Counted from the stretch's first letter, positions 9,364 to 20,052 are shown. The stretch is DNA of 45,677 nucleotides from Chengkuizengella sediminis (GCF_010078385.1 NZ_SIJC01000019.1:1-45677); one strand, 5' to 3'. Translations and numbers: made by a program. Notes: generated by a model not told the origin, from the letters alone.

Positions 9364-9570
9364 GGACTTTTATGGTCTTATTATAATCAATTCTCTCAAA
9401 ATAATAAAATAAAGGGATTTGGTGGTCTTATTCAGCTGTTTTTCGTTATATTTTGCATGATTTTGCTTAATATGCATCATATAAGACCACCATTTCCCGC
9501 TATTTGTTTTGAAGATAATAAAATCATGAGATAAGACCACTAATTCCCGCTATTTGTTTTGAAGATAATA
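9364..9570. repeat. Four-module palindromic intergenic repeat, copy A
   Basis: The 434-base gap between ecsB and the GNAT pseudogene is filled by four copies of a module GGGAA-N4-TGGTCTTAT. Two are on + (cores at 9373 and 9423) and two inverted (cores at 9482 and 9532). Spacing within each pair is exactly 50 bases. The inverted pair are 40-base direct repeats (9481-9520 and 9531-9570) differing at two positions. The same arrangement occurs at 31441-31626. No reading frame of note. It resembles a REP/MITE-type element. Confidence 0.8.
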
Positions 9571-9637
9571 CTACATCCAAGTGGTAATATTCTGTACGAG
9601 GTCATCCAAGAACTGAGGCTTCACTTTTGTAGGTATC

Positions 9638-10099
9638 TTAGAGTTTTTTTCCCATCATGATCATATCCAACGCCTGTATTCCATTTTCCCAGACCTCTTC
9701 TGGATAATCAGCAAAAAAATTAGAACGAACATGGGTTATACGAAACCCTGCCTTCTGATAAAAGGCAAGGTTCCAAAGACTAGAGTTTGCTGTTCCTACA
9801 ACAATATATTCGTACCCTTTGATTCTGTACAATTCACATATGAGTTTTATGATTTCTTTGCCGTACCCTTTTCCTTGTTCAGAAAGAGTTACAGCCATAT
9901 TTTTTATTTCAACTGTTCTTTTATTTTCCTCAATGATAAGAGTGACTCCAATACAATTTCCTGATAAATCGCTAGCTTTATACAATTACCCATCATAAAC
10001 ATAACCTTTTACAATTTCTTTTGATTCATCAGCTAAAACGAGTAAATCTAAGTAATTTTCATAATCTGTACGTCTTACTTTTGATAACATTATTTTCAT
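9638..10099 (-). pseudogene. GNAT acetyltransferase with in-frame stop
   Basis: A GNAT-family N-acetyltransferase of about 153 codons, read from ATG at 10099. Residues 1-37 (MKIMLSKVRRTDYENYLDLL...) end at a TAA at 9986-9988, after which the same frame continues with LYKASDLSGNCIGVTL, the acetyl-CoA loop region EQGKGYGKEII, and the C-terminal FYQKAGF motif. The stop separates the first strand and helix from the rest. It resembles YvbK-type GNATs. The gene is either inactivated by a single substitution or affected by a sequencing error; restart at TTG 9985 would lose the first strand. Confidence 0.75.
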
Positions 10100-10110
10100 T
10101 TTGAATTTTT

Positions 10111-11433
10111 CTACAAAGTATTTTTGATGTATTCCGTTTTAGGTGTGAGATCCAGAATGCCTTGATAAATTTTATTAAATAAATCTTCAAGGTCATCTTC
10201 TTCTATACAAGAAAAAGCAACTCTTAGATCTTTTTCACCTAAGGCAATTGTACCAATCTCATATTTATCTAGTAAATGTACACGTAATGTTTCTGCATCT
10301 ATAGTTTTTAGTTGTAAACACATGAAATACCCTGAATTAAATGGATAGTAGTCCCAAGCTGCTTGGAAGTGTTCATTTTTTAAAATGTCTTTTACTTTGT
10401 TAGCTCGGCCTTTCATTATATTGTATTTTTCAAGTTTTTGTTGCTCATAATCAGGTGACTGCAATGCATGAAGAATAAAAGTTTGTGAAGGATGTGAGCC
10501 GCTCGAAATGGTAGCACGAATAATTCCCATTGTTTTCTGCTCTAAAGCAGTATTTACTGTTTCACTATTTGCAGCAAACGTAATAAATCCAACTCGAAAA
10601 CCCCATACATAATCTTCTTTTGTTGCCCCATCTACCTTAATTGCTAAAACATTTGGATGGATATTTGCAAGTTGACCAAATAAAGACTCATGAATGGAAT
10701 CTTCAAAGAACAATCCGTAGTAAGCATCATCAGTAACAACAACAATATTTATTCCTTCTTCAGCACCAGCTAATATAGAATTTATAATATTCTCACTGTC
10801 CTCTGGACTTGGTGTGTATCCTGTAGGATTGTTTGGGAAATTTAAAACAACGATGGCTTTACCTTTATCTTTTTGAGAAAGAATTGCTTCCTTTAACCCA
10901 TTTGCATTAAAGTTTCGATCTTTATTGTAAAGTGGGAAGTTTACAGTCTCTGTTCCTCTGCGGATTCCAAAAGTAAGTTCATAATTCTCCCAATTTTTAT
11001 CAGGATAAATAACACGGTCTCCTGGTTCTGCAAATAGATCAGCTACTATACTTATTCCATGCGTTAATGCATTGGTCACAATTGGATTACTTAATGTTTT
11101 ATTTTCAAGTGATGGACTTTCTTTTAACATCTTTTCCGTCCAGACTTTGCGTAATTCAGGTTTACCAGCAGGAGGTGCATATGGGTAAATATCTTTGGGT
11201 GCATATTCTGATAATGTATTTTGTATCACTTTTAAATGCATCGGATGTTTGTTCTCTATAGCGATTCCGATCGTAGCATTATATTTTTTGGCTTTTTTCC
11301 CTGCTTCTGCAGATTGACTAATAATACCTTCTTTAGGAAAGTAAATGTTTTTTCCAAGTGAAGATAACATTTCATACACATTTGATTGTTCTTCTTTAAT
11401 GGTTTTGTTCAGTGACTCAGCAAGTGGGTTCAT
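10111..11433 (-). CDS. PLP-dependent aminotransferase class I/II
   Basis: A fold-type I aminotransferase of 440 residues. The PLP-binding lysine is in GATKEDYVWGFRVGF; FPNNPTGY and the TDDAYYGLFF aspartate-tyrosine pair, which contact the cofactor, are visible. Substrate is not evident. The ATG at 11433 is preferred over 11451: GGAAGG abuts the upstream ATG but lies 10 bases from this one. The gene ends 11 bases from the start of the GNAT pseudogene on the same strand. An A/T-rich region with a likely promoter and a palindrome (11620-11669) separates it from psd. Confidence 0.8.
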   Translation of the reverse strand: MNPLAESLNKTIKEEQSNVYEMLSSLGKNIYFPKEGIISQSAEAGKKAKKYNATIGIAIENKHPMHLKVIQNTLSEYAPKDIYPYAPPAGKPELRKVWTEKMLKESPSLENKTLSNPIVTNALTHGISIVADLFAEPGDRVIYPDKNWENYELTFGIRRGTETVNFPLYNKDRNFNANGLKEAILSQKDKGKAIVVLNFPNNPTGYTPSPEDSENIINSILAGAEEGINIVVVTDDAYYGLFFEDSIHESLFGQLANIHPNVLAIKVDGATKEDYVWGFRVGFITFAANSETVNTALEQKTMGIIRATISSGSHPSQTFILHALQSPDYEQQKLEKYNIMKGRANKVKDILKNEHFQAAWDYYPFNSGYFMCLQLKTIDAETLRVHLLDKYEIGTIALGEKDLRVAFSCIEEDDLEDLFNKIYQGILDLTPKTEYIKNTL

Positions 11434-11619
11434 AGGACTCCATCCTTCCAATAAAATCTTATAAATTTTTGTGAATATTATAACACTTACAGTAAAAAAG
11501 ATGAACCCGATCTAATGAAAAGAACGACTTAATTATACAAAATTTCGCAAATATTTATTATTGTAGATCTGATTCAAGTATATAATGAAAATTTACATAA
11601 AAAAACCACCCAAATAATG

Positions 11620-11669
11620 AACTGCATCCCAATTGTTAGACACAATCTAACAATTGGAGGTGCAGTTTT
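11620..11669. repeat. Long hairpin between psd and the aminotransferase, resembling IS ends
   Basis: A 21-base arm (11620-11640) pairs with 11646-11667 around a 5-base loop with few mismatches; T-rich sequence follows on both strands. It could be the psd terminator. The arms (TGCATCCCAATTGTTAGACA type) look like inverted terminal repeats of IS3-family (IS150 group) elements brought end to end with no transposase between; this resemblance is from memory. Confidence 0.6.
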
Positions 11670-11695
11670 ATGTTGGATGGTATGTTGGGAGATTT

Positions 11696-12478
11696 TCACT
11701 TTATCAGATGACCCAAAGTTTCTCCCATCTTTATTTTATCTCCAATAAATTTTTTCTCGTTATATTGAAAAGAATCTTTTTCCATTAATAATACTACGGT
11801 TGATCCAAATTCAAAATAAGCTAATTCATCTCCAACTGTGATCTCATTGTTTAGTGACTCAATCAGTTGAATGCTGCTCACATTCATGGCCCCTACTTTT
11901 ACAAGAGCCATTTCTGTAAATTCATGTCTAATATATGAGATTAGGCGTTCATTTCTGCTTAAAACCTTCCTCATATGTTTTAGGCCAAAATCATTAACGG
12001 GATAAACTTTACCAGGTATATGTTCATTTTCTACAATTTCTCCCGAAATAGGGGCATGTATTCGATGATAGTCTGAGGGACTCAAATATAACACCATATA
12101 GAACCCATGTTTATATGTGACTGTTCTTGGTGAATGGTTTAAAAGTTCCTCTATCGTATAATCTTGCCCTTTCACGTTAATCATTTGTCCGTTCTCGATA
12201 GTTCCGATCCCAGTAATCTTAGCATCAACAGGGCTAACGACAATGTTGTCATCTTGTTGAATCTTTCTTGCTCCTGCTTTAAGGCGTCTAGTAAAAAAAT
12301 CATTTAATGAGACATATTCGTTTATGTGTTTTTCCGCTTCATTTATATTAATTCCATAAGATTTGGCAAAACGAGGGATTAATTTTGTACTTATCTTTGA
12401 TTTTGCAAATTGACCTGTTATTCTTGAAATTGTTTTTCTAGAAGAAAGTTCTGTCAATAAGCGAAAAATTGTTTTCAT
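11696..12478 (-). CDS. psd: Phosphatidylserine decarboxylase proenzyme
   Basis: Makes phosphatidylethanolamine from phosphatidylserine at the membrane. It has 260 residues, the length of the short Bacillus-type enzyme. The self-cleavage site is FGST with Gly225-Ser226, where cleavage produces the pyruvoyl group. The catalytic Asp85 (SPVDAKI) and His138/His141 (SDYHRIHAP) are present. No pssA gene is adjacent, unlike in B. subtilis where pssA-ybfM-psd cluster. The upstream 303 bases contain only a palindrome. Confidence 0.9.
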   Translation of the reverse strand: MKTIFRLLTELSSRKTISRITGQFAKSKISTKLIPRFAKSYGININEAEKHINEYVSLNDFFTRRLKAGARKIQQDDNIVVSPVDAKITGIGTIENGQMINVKGQDYTIEELLNHSPRTVTYKHGFYMVLYLSPSDYHRIHAPISGEIVENEHIPGKVYPVNDFGLKHMRKVLSRNERLISYIRHEFTEMALVKVGAMNVSSIQLIESLNNEITVGDELAYFEFGSTVVLLMEKDSFQYNEKKFIGDKIKMGETLGHLIK

Positions 12479-12643
12479 TGTTTATTTTTTCACCACATTT
12501 CTTTGATCTTTATGAAAATAACAAATGATAACAAATTGAAAATTCTAGTACTATATTATCACACTAAGGAATTGTTTAATAGTGAAAATTACATAATTCC
12601 CGGACCTTGTTCTGACTCGACTTGTTAAGATTATTTAGTATAT

Positions 12644-12682
12644 AGTCCTGACCTTGGATATCAAGGATCGGACATATATTCC
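12644..12682. repeat. Imperfect palindrome in the psd-yrzQ gap
   Basis: In the 303-base gap 12479-12781, TATAGTCC-N3-CCTTG faces CAAGG-N3-GGACATATA around GATAT. The sequence shares the GGAC-TATAT core with the element at 9295-9338. The rest of the gap is AT-rich with nothing else recognised. Confidence 0.4.
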
Positions 12683-12781
12683 AATAATACCATTAGTTAA
12701 ACCGAATGCTGAGTTTGGTTTCACCACACAATATAAATGTTCAATTTTTAAAAATAAATTTTAATAATGGGTGGTGATCTT

Positions 12782-12937
12782 ATGCGATGGTTTAGGGGTA
12801 TGCGAAACATGATGAGGAGACGAGGAATGTTGATGTCCTTGATCGCAGTATCAGCTGGAGCTGCTGCATTTGGAGTTTCTCGCCGCAGAATGAAAAGCAC
12901 TGCTGGGGCGAAATTAATAAATAGATTTTTGCGGTAA
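12782..12937 (+). CDS. yrzQ: Small YrzQ-like (DUF3918) protein
   Basis: A 51-residue basic protein starting MRWFRGMRNMMRRRGML, then a hydrophobic Ala/Gly stretch (AVSAGAAAFGVSRRR) and a short tail. This layout matches the small YrzQ/DUF3918 family of Bacillales; function unknown. GGGTGGTGAT precedes the ATG, and a clear terminator follows at 12970, so it is a single-gene unit. Assignment is by overall pattern only. Confidence 0.6.
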   Translation: MRWFRGMRNMMRRRGMLMSLIAVSAGAAAFGVSRRRMKSTAGAKLINRFLR

Positions 12938-12969
12938 AGTCATTTGTTTTCATCATTCTTGATTCTGCA

Positions 12970-12996
12970 CTCGTCTGTTACAGACGGGTTTTTTTA
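12970..12996 (+). terminator. Terminator after the yrzQ-like gene
   Basis: CGTCTG (12972-12977) pairs with CAGACG (12981-12986) around TTA, followed by GGTTTTTTT. Confidence 0.75.
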
Positions 12997-13119
12997 TACT
13001 TTAAGGATTTATATCGAGTTTTCTTTATTAATATATATTTTAGAGGGGTTTATCTTCTTTAAATCGAATATATTGTGAGAGGTTCTGTAATTAATCAATA
13101 AAAATGAGTGGTGAGGGAA

Positions 13120-13683
13120 TTGTCAATCCAAGGTCAAAAGGTATTACCGGCTATTCGCACGATGAAAGATTTTGAGCATATGATAAGAAGTCCATACGAG
13201 TATGGTATTTTTTTGGATATGCATATTTCTAGACTTAAGGAAGTTTATCGAATGGCATATCATAATAAGAAAAAAATGTTCTTGCACGCAGACCTTATCC
13301 AAGGATTAAAAAATGATGAGTATGCCGCTGAGTATTTGTGTCAGGAGTTTAAGCCTGCTGGTTTAATTTCTACTAGGTCAAAAGTGATTTCAAAAGCAAA
13401 ACAAAAAGGTGTTATTGCAATCCAAAGATTATTTTTACTAGATACAAACGCACTTGAAAAAAGTTATTCATTAATTGAAATAATAAAACCCGATTTCATT
13501 GAAGTCTTACCAGGAATCATTCCCCGAATGATCCGGGAAGTAAACGAGATAACAGGTATTCCGGTATTTGCAGGTGGTTTAATAAAAACGATAGATGATG
13601 TGAATTGTGCACTATCAGCTGGGGCTGTTGCTGTCACAACATCAGATAGATTAATATGGAGAAATTATGAAGGAAATATTTAA
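13120..13683 (+). CDS. glpP: Glycerol-3-phosphate-responsive antiterminator GlpP
   Basis: RNA-binding antiterminator that, with glycerol-3-phosphate, lets transcription pass leader terminators of glp genes. About 187 residues with typical GlpP blocks: VLPAIRTMKDFE, FLHADLIQGLKNDEYAAEYLCQ, RSKVISKAKQKGV, AIQRLFLLDT, KPDFIEVLPG, PVFAGGLI and AVTTSDR. The TTG at 13120 is chosen because it sits at the right distance from a GTGGTGA sequence matching the Shine-Dalgarno tail and agrees with the usual start of the family; an in-frame GTG at 13108 is an alternative. It precedes glpK by 85 bases. Confidence 0.9.
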   Translation: MSIQGQKVLPAIRTMKDFEHMIRSPYEYGIFLDMHISRLKEVYRMAYHNKKKMFLHADLIQGLKNDEYAAEYLCQEFKPAGLISTRSKVISKAKQKGVIAIQRLFLLDTNALEKSYSLIEIIKPDFIEVLPGIIPRMIREVNEITGIPVFAGGLIKTIDDVNCALSAGAVAVTTSDRLIWRNYEGNI

Positions 13684-13750
13684 ACTTGGGTTATTGTAGC
13701 AGGTCAGGCTATTCATTTAGTTGTAGCAATGTAAAAACATGGTTGTTTAA

Positions 13751-15259
<1,509 letters not shown>

Positions 15260-15314
15260 TTGAAAATGTATGGTATTATATATTTAAGTTAATAAATAGG
15301 TTGGAGATCAGGAG

Positions 15315-15362
15315 AGACCACATAACATTATGATTTAATTCATAGTGTGTGTGGTCTTTTTC
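15315..15362 (+). promoter_or_regulatory. glpD leader terminator, probable GlpP antitermination target
   Basis: Between glpK and glpD, AGACCACA (15315-15322) pairs with TGTGGTCT (15350-15357), and the inner bases (ACATTATGA with TCATAGTGT) extend the stem almost without break; TTTTTCT follows. It ends about 20 bases before the glpD start codon. In B. subtilis the glpD leader carries such a terminator that GlpP bypasses, and glpP is two genes upstream here. A possible -10 (TATTAT) lies at 15274. Confidence 0.75.
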
Positions 15363-15382
15363 TATTTTCTAGGAGGGACAAT

Positions 15383-17053
15383 ATGGATAATCTATTTTCG
15401 AGCTTGAACAGGCATAAAAAACTAACTGAAATGAGTCAGGAAACACAGGATTTACTAATTATAGGTGGAGGAATTACAGGTTGTGGAATTGCATTAGATG
15501 CAGTCACAAGAGGGATGAAAACAGTACTAGTTGAAATGCAAGATTTTGGGGCTGGAACATCAAGCCGCTCTACAAAGTTGGTTCACGGCGGACTAAGGTA
15601 TTTAAAACAATTTGAAATAGGAATTGTTAATGAAGTTGGCAAAGAACGTGCTATTGTATATGAAAATGGACCTCATGTAACTACTCCAGAATGGATGTTG
15701 TTACCGATTCAAAAAGGTGGTACTTTTGGCAAGTTCAGTACTTCAATCGGGTTAAGAATATATGATTATTTAGCTAAAGTGAAAAAGTCAGAAAGAAGGA
15801 GAATGTTATCTTATCAAGAAACTTTGGAAAAGGAGCCTTTACTTAAAAAAAAGGGGTTAAAAGGCGGAGGATATTATGTTGAATATCGCACTGATGATGC
15901 CAGGTTAACGATAGAGGTAATAAAAGAGGCAGTTAAGTATGGTGCAAATGCAGTTAACTACACAAAAGTTGACAACCTGATTTATGATGACAGCGGAAAA
16001 GTGACGGGTGCTCAAGTCCGTGAAATTGACTCAGGAAACGTGTATAAAATTTATGCTAAAAAGGTCATTAATGCAACAGGTCCATGGGTAGATAACATTC
16101 GTACAATGGATAAATCGATGAATAATAGAAAATTGCTTTTAACTAAAGGGGCACATTTGGTGATTGATCAAAAAGTTTTCCCTTTAAAACAATCCATCTA
16201 TTTTGATACGTCAGATGGTCGTATGGTGTTTGCAATTCCTAGAGATGGAAAAACCTATGTTGGCACTACAGATACAGTTTATTCAGGGGATACATCAAAT
16301 CCGCAATTGACTATGGAAGACAGAGATTACATTTTAAGCGCTATTCATAATATGTTCCCTGCTGTTAAGTTATCTGAGAAAGATTTTGAATCTAGTTGGG
16401 CGGGTGTTAGACCGTTAATTTATGAAGATGGGAAAAAACCTTCCGAGATATCCCGTAAGGATGAGATTTGGCAATCTGAATCTGGGTTAATCACTATAGC
16501 TGGCGGGAAATTAACAGGTTATCGGAAAATGGCTGAGACGGTTGTTGATCTAGTAACAAAACATTTTAGTGATATAGAAAGGAGAACTTTCTTAGAGTGC
16601 AAAACCAAACAATTACCTATCTCTGGTGGAGATGTAGGGGGAGCAAAGCATCTAACATCATTTATAAGTGAAAAGGAAAAGGAATCACAAAATTATGGCT
16701 TTACAAGAGCACAAGGAGAACATCTCGCTCGCTTGTATGGTTCTAATGTAGATAATTTATTTAAATTAGCTGAACAATATAGAAGCCATCATCAATATGA
16801 TATTGATTTGCCGTTGGATATATTTGTACAGCTGTTATATGGAATTCAATATGAGATGGTCACAAAACCTGTTGATTTTTTTATTAGGAGAACTGGAGCA
16901 CTACTTTTCAATATTGATTGGGTACGAAAATGGAAGAAGCCTGTTATTGAATATATGGCGTCAATTTTTAATTGGTCTTCTGAACAGAAGTCTCAACATA
17001 TTAAAGAACTAGAGAAACAATTACATGCCGCTGAATTTCCTCAAACAAGTTAA
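15383..17053 (+). CDS. glpD: Aerobic glycerol-3-phosphate dehydrogenase
   Basis: FAD-dependent, membrane-associated oxidation of glycerol-3-phosphate to dihydroxyacetone phosphate, feeding electrons to quinone. The protein has 556 residues. The N-terminal dinucleotide motif [17 protein letters not shown] and the [17 protein letters not shown] flavin-contact motif are present, as is RPLIYED in the substrate domain and a C-terminal DAO_C domain. The ATG at 15383 follows AGGAGGG; an upstream in-frame codon at 15347 lies inside the leader hairpin and is not the start. It completes the glpP-glpK-glpD module. Confidence 0.93.
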   Translation: MDNLFSSLNRHKKLTEMSQETQDLLIIGGGITGCGIALDAVTRGMKTVLVEMQDFGAGTSSRSTKLVHGGLRYLKQFEIGIVNEVGKERAIVYENGPHVTTPEWMLLPIQKGGTFGKFSTSIGLRIYDYLAKVKKSERRRMLSYQETLEKEPLLKKKGLKGGGYYVEYRTDDARLTIEVIKEAVKYGANAVNYTKVDNLIYDDSGKVTGAQVREIDSGNVYKIYAKKVINATGPWVDNIRTMDKSMNNRKLLLTKGAHLVIDQKVFPLKQSIYFDTSDGRMVFAIPRDGKTYVGTTDTVYSGDTSNPQLTMEDRDYILSAIHNMFPAVKLSEKDFESSWAGVRPLIYEDGKKPSEISRKDEIWQSESGLITIAGGKLTGYRKMAETVVDLVTKHFSDIERRTFLECKTKQLPISGGDVGGAKHLTSFISEKEKESQNYGFTRAQGEHLARLYGSNVDNLFKLAEQYRSHHQYDIDLPLDIFVQLLYGIQYEMVTKPVDFFIRRTGALLFNIDWVRKWKKPVIEYMASIFNWSSEQKSQHIKELEKQLHAAEFPQTS

Positions 17054-17071
17054 ACAACCACTGAAAATAAT

Positions 17072-17117
17072 AAAACCTTCAATTTCACTCTTTGTTAAGT
17101 GATGTTGGAGGTTTTTA
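17072..17117 (+). terminator. Strong terminator after glpD
   Basis: AAAACCTTCAA-TT-TCAC pairs with GTGA-TG-TTGGAGGTTTT around a 10-base loop, ending in a T tract. Confidence 0.8.
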
Positions 17118-17157
17118 CATAAAGAAGAGCTTAGATTCTTTACAAATCTAATGCATT

Positions 17158-17200
17158 TGTGACAAAAATCACAGCCTTATAAAACCCCTGATTCTATAAT
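17158..17200 (+). promoter_or_regulatory. FNR-dependent promoter of adhE
   Basis: TGTGA-N6-TCACA at 17158-17173 is a perfect FNR/CRP-type palindrome. A perfect TATAAT is at 17195-17200. A start site about 7 bases after the -10 would put the palindrome centre at about -41.5, the class II activator position. An Fnr gene is 6 kb downstream. The spacing is seen directly; oxygen control is inferred. Confidence 0.8.
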
Positions 17201-17269
17201 TAATTTATAAACAAACAAGTTTAACAAATAATAAATAGATTGAACCAATATTGAGGAGGAGTGGAACTC

Positions 17270-19879
17270 ATGTCTATGAAAGAGAAGAAAGTTCAAGAGC
17301 AAGTTTCAGCAAAACAAGAAGTTGATTTATTAGTACAACGTGCTAAAAAGTCACAAGCAGAATTTTTAAAACTAAATCAAGAGCAAGTGGATCATATTGT
17401 CCAACAAATGGCATTAGCAGGATTAGATCGTCATATGGTATTGGCAAAAATGGCTGTTCAAGAAACTGGAAGAGGTGTTTATGAGGATAAAATCACCAAA
17501 AATATTTTTGCTACAGAATATATATACCACAGTATAAAGTATGACAAAACTGTAGGTGTAATTGAAGAAAATGCTTATGAAAATTTTCAGAAGGTAGCTG
17601 AACCGGTTGGTGTGATTGCAGGAGTTACGCCTGTTACAAATCCAACTTCAACAACGATGTTTAAATCTCTAATCTCAATTAAAACAAGAAATCCTATTAT
17701 TTTTGCATTTCATCCTTCTGCACAACGGTGCAGTAGAGAGGCTGCAAAAACAATTCTTGAAGCAGCTATTCAAGCAGGTGCACCTGAACATTGCATCCAA
17801 TGGATTGACAATCCTTCATTAGAAGCAACTGGATTATTAATGAACCATCCTGAAGTGGCGTTAGTTTTAGCAACTGGAGGATCTGCAATGGTCAAAGCAG
17901 CATACAGTACTGGAAAACCTGCACTTGGTGTAGGACCTGGTAATGTTCCTTGTTTCATTGAAAAAACAGCAAATATCAAACAGGCAGCTACAGATTTAAT
18001 TCTTTCTAAATCTTTTGATAATGGTATGATTTGTGCTTCTGAACAGTCTGTGATTATTGAAGAACCCATTTATCAAGAAACTACCAAATTTATGAAGGAT
18101 ATGGGCTGCTATTTTCTAAATGAAGAAGAAACTGCTAAAGTATCAAAATTAGTAATTAATCCTGAGAAATGCGCAGTTAATGCTGTGATAGTAGGTCAAT
18201 CTGCTAACAAGATTGCTGACATGGCAGGTTTGAAAGTGCCGAAGGATACAAAAGTTTTAGTTGCTGAATTAGATGGTGTTGGTGATAAATATCCATTGTC
18301 AGCTGAAAAGCTAAGTCCGGTTTTAGCTTGTTATAAAGTGAAGAATGCTAAAGAAGGTATACTACGTGCAGCAGAAGTAGTTGCTTATGGTGGTATGGGT
18401 CACTCTTCTGTTATCCATTCTGGAGATCAAGATGTTATTAATGAATTCTCAGCAGTATTGCAAACAGGTCGTGTCATCGTAAATTCACCATCTACACATG
18501 GAGCAATTGGAGATATATACAATACTAACCTTCCATCTTTAACTCTTGGTTGTGGAAGTTATGGTAATAATAGTACAACATCTAATGTTTCTGCGGTGAA
18601 CCTAATCAATGTTAAAAGAGTGGCACATAGAACAGTAAATATGCAATGGTTTAAAATACCAAACAAAATTTATTTTGAAAAAGGTGCTACTCAATATTTA
18701 GCTAAAATGCCTGATATCACAAGAGTTATGGTAGTTACAGATGAAATGATGGTGAAGCTTGGATACGTTGAAAAGGTAGAATATTATTTACGCAAAAGAC
18801 AAATGCCTGTTCATATTGAGGTTTTCTCAGATGTCGAACCTGATCCATCTGTAGACACAGTCGAACGAGGTACAGCGATGATGAATAGCTTCAAACCAGA
18901 CTGTATTATCGCACTTGGTGGCGGTTCTCCAATGGATGCAGCTAAAGCAATGTGGTTATTTTATGAATATCCAGATACAAACTTTAACTCTTTAAAACAA
19001 AAATTCTTAGATATTAGAAAAAGAGTTTACAAATATCCACGTCTAGGTAAAAAAGCAAAGTTTGTAGGGATTCCAACAACGTCAGGAACAGGTTCTGAAG
19101 TGACTTCATTTGCTGTTATTACAGACAAAGATCAAGGGAATACAAAATATCCATTGGCGGACTATGAATTAACTCCCGATGTTGCAATCATAGATCCAGA
19201 TTACGTGTTGAGCTTACCTAAAACAGCAGTTGCAGATACTGGAATGGATGTTTTAACGCATGCAATTGAAGCTTACGTATCTGTGATGGCAAACGATTAT
19301 ACAGATGGATTGGCAATGAAAGCAATACAGCTTGTGTTTGAACACCTTGAAAATTCTTATAAAGTAGGAGACGCATTATCTAGAGAAAAAATGCATAACG
19401 CTTCTACTATCGCTGGAATGGCTTTTGCGAATGCCTTTCTTGGCATCAACCATAGCTTAGCTCACAAATGGGGCGGTGAATTCCATACAGCACATGGTAG
19501 AACAAATGCGATATTATTGCCGCATGTCATTAGATATAACGCGACTAAACCTACTAAATTTGCTTCATTTCCGAAATATGACCATTATGTTGCTGATGAA
19601 AGATATGCTGAAATTGCGAGAACGCTAGGACTACCTGCAAGTACGACTGAAGAAGGAGTTCATAGTTTAATTAATGCGATTCGCAAGCTGAATAAAGCAT
19701 TAAATATTCCAGAGAAATTTAAAGATGTAAATGTGAATCCTACTGAATTTGAAGCAAAAGCAAACTATTTAGCAGATCGCGCTTTTGAAGACCAATGTAC
19801 AACTGCGAATCCTAAAATGCCATTAGTTACTGAATTAGCTGAAATATATAGAAAAGCGTATTATGGAAAGTTTGAATAA
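17270..19879 (+). CDS. adhE: Bifunctional acetaldehyde-CoA/alcohol dehydrogenase AdhE
   Basis: Reduces acetyl-CoA to acetaldehyde and then ethanol, re-oxidising NADH during fermentation. 869 residues: an N-terminal aldehyde dehydrogenase domain (about 1-450) with catalytic Cys255 in GMICASEQ, and a C-terminal iron-dependent alcohol dehydrogenase domain with GGGSPMDAAKAMW, TSGTGSEVTSFAVI, and the metal ligands in GMDVLTHAIEAY and HSLAHKWGG...HGRTNAILLP. AdhE proteins form filaments (spirosomes). The ATG at 17270 follows GAGGAGGAG. It is preceded by an FNR-box promoter and followed by pflB. Confidence 0.95.
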   Translation: MSMKEKKVQEQVSAKQEVDLLVQRAKKSQAEFLKLNQEQVDHIVQQMALAGLDRHMVLAKMAVQETGRGVYEDKITKNIFATEYIYHSIKYDKTVGVIEENAYENFQKVAEPVGVIAGVTPVTNPTSTTMFKSLISIKTRNPIIFAFHPSAQRCSREAAKTILEAAIQAGAPEHCIQWIDNPSLEATGLLMNHPEVALVLATGGSAMVKAAYSTGKPALGVGPGNVPCFIEKTANIKQAATDLILSKSFDNGMICASEQSVIIEEPIYQETTKFMKDMGCYFLNEEETAKVSKLVINPEKCAVNAVIVGQSANKIADMAGLKVPKDTKVLVAELDGVGDKYPLSAEKLSPVLACYKVKNAKEGILRAAEVVAYGGMGHSSVIHSGDQDVINEFSAVLQTGRVIVNSPSTHGAIGDIYNTNLPSLTLGCGSYGNNSTTSNVSAVNLINVKRVAHRTVNMQWFKIPNKIYFEKGATQYLAKMPDITRVMVVTDEMMVKLGYVEKVEYYLRKRQMPVHIEVFSDVEPDPSVDTVERGTAMMNSFKPDCIIALGGGSPMDAAKAMWLFYEYPDTNFNSLKQKFLDIRKRVYKYPRLGKKAKFVGIPTTSGTGSEVTSFAVITDKDQGNTKYPLADYELTPDVAIIDPDYVLSLPKTAVADTGMDVLTHAIEAYVSVMANDYTDGLAMKAIQLVFEHLENSYKVGDALSREKMHNASTIAGMAFANAFLGINHSLAHKWGGEFHTAHGRTNAILLPHVIRYNATKPTKFASFPKYDHYVADERYAEIARTLGLPASTTEEGVHSLINAIRKLNKALNIPEKFKDVNVNPTEFEAKANYLADRAFEDQCTTANPKMPLVTELAEIYRKAYYGKFE

Positions 19880-19901
19880 GTTTATGTAACACTTTAAGAA
19901 T

Positions 19902-19937
19902 TTTTCTCAGGTGGACAATTTGCTCCACCTGAGAAAA
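19902..19937. repeat. Perfect inverted repeat between adhE and pflB
   Basis: Fourteen bases (TTTTCTCAGGTGGA) and their exact complement flank an 8-base loop. No T tract follows on the + strand (TCCTAGC), so it is not a canonical terminator for adhE. It may be an mRNA-stabilising or processing hairpin or a rho-dependent end. Confidence 0.7.
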
Positions 19938-19987
19938 TCCTAGCTAAGCTGTCTTGCAAACTTTCTAATGTTTGTTGGTTATCCTCA

Positions 19988-20008
19988 TTTGCAATCTTAA
20001 TTTGCAAA
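19988..20008. promoter_or_regulatory. Possible operator upstream of pflB
   Basis: TTTGCAA and TTGCAAA form a 7-base inverted repeat separated by 7 bases, 45 bases before the pflB start codon. It may be a repressor site or chance; no family is recognised. Confidence 0.25.
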
Positions 20009-20052
20009 GGATAGTTAAGTGATAGATGTAAAAATAATAGGAGGTGTTTTTC

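Noticed and set aside
9481-9570. Two near-identical 40-base direct repeats 10 bases apart, considered as a small CRISPR
   Set aside because: Only two units, a 10-base spacer, no cas genes, and both belong to the four-module palindromic element.
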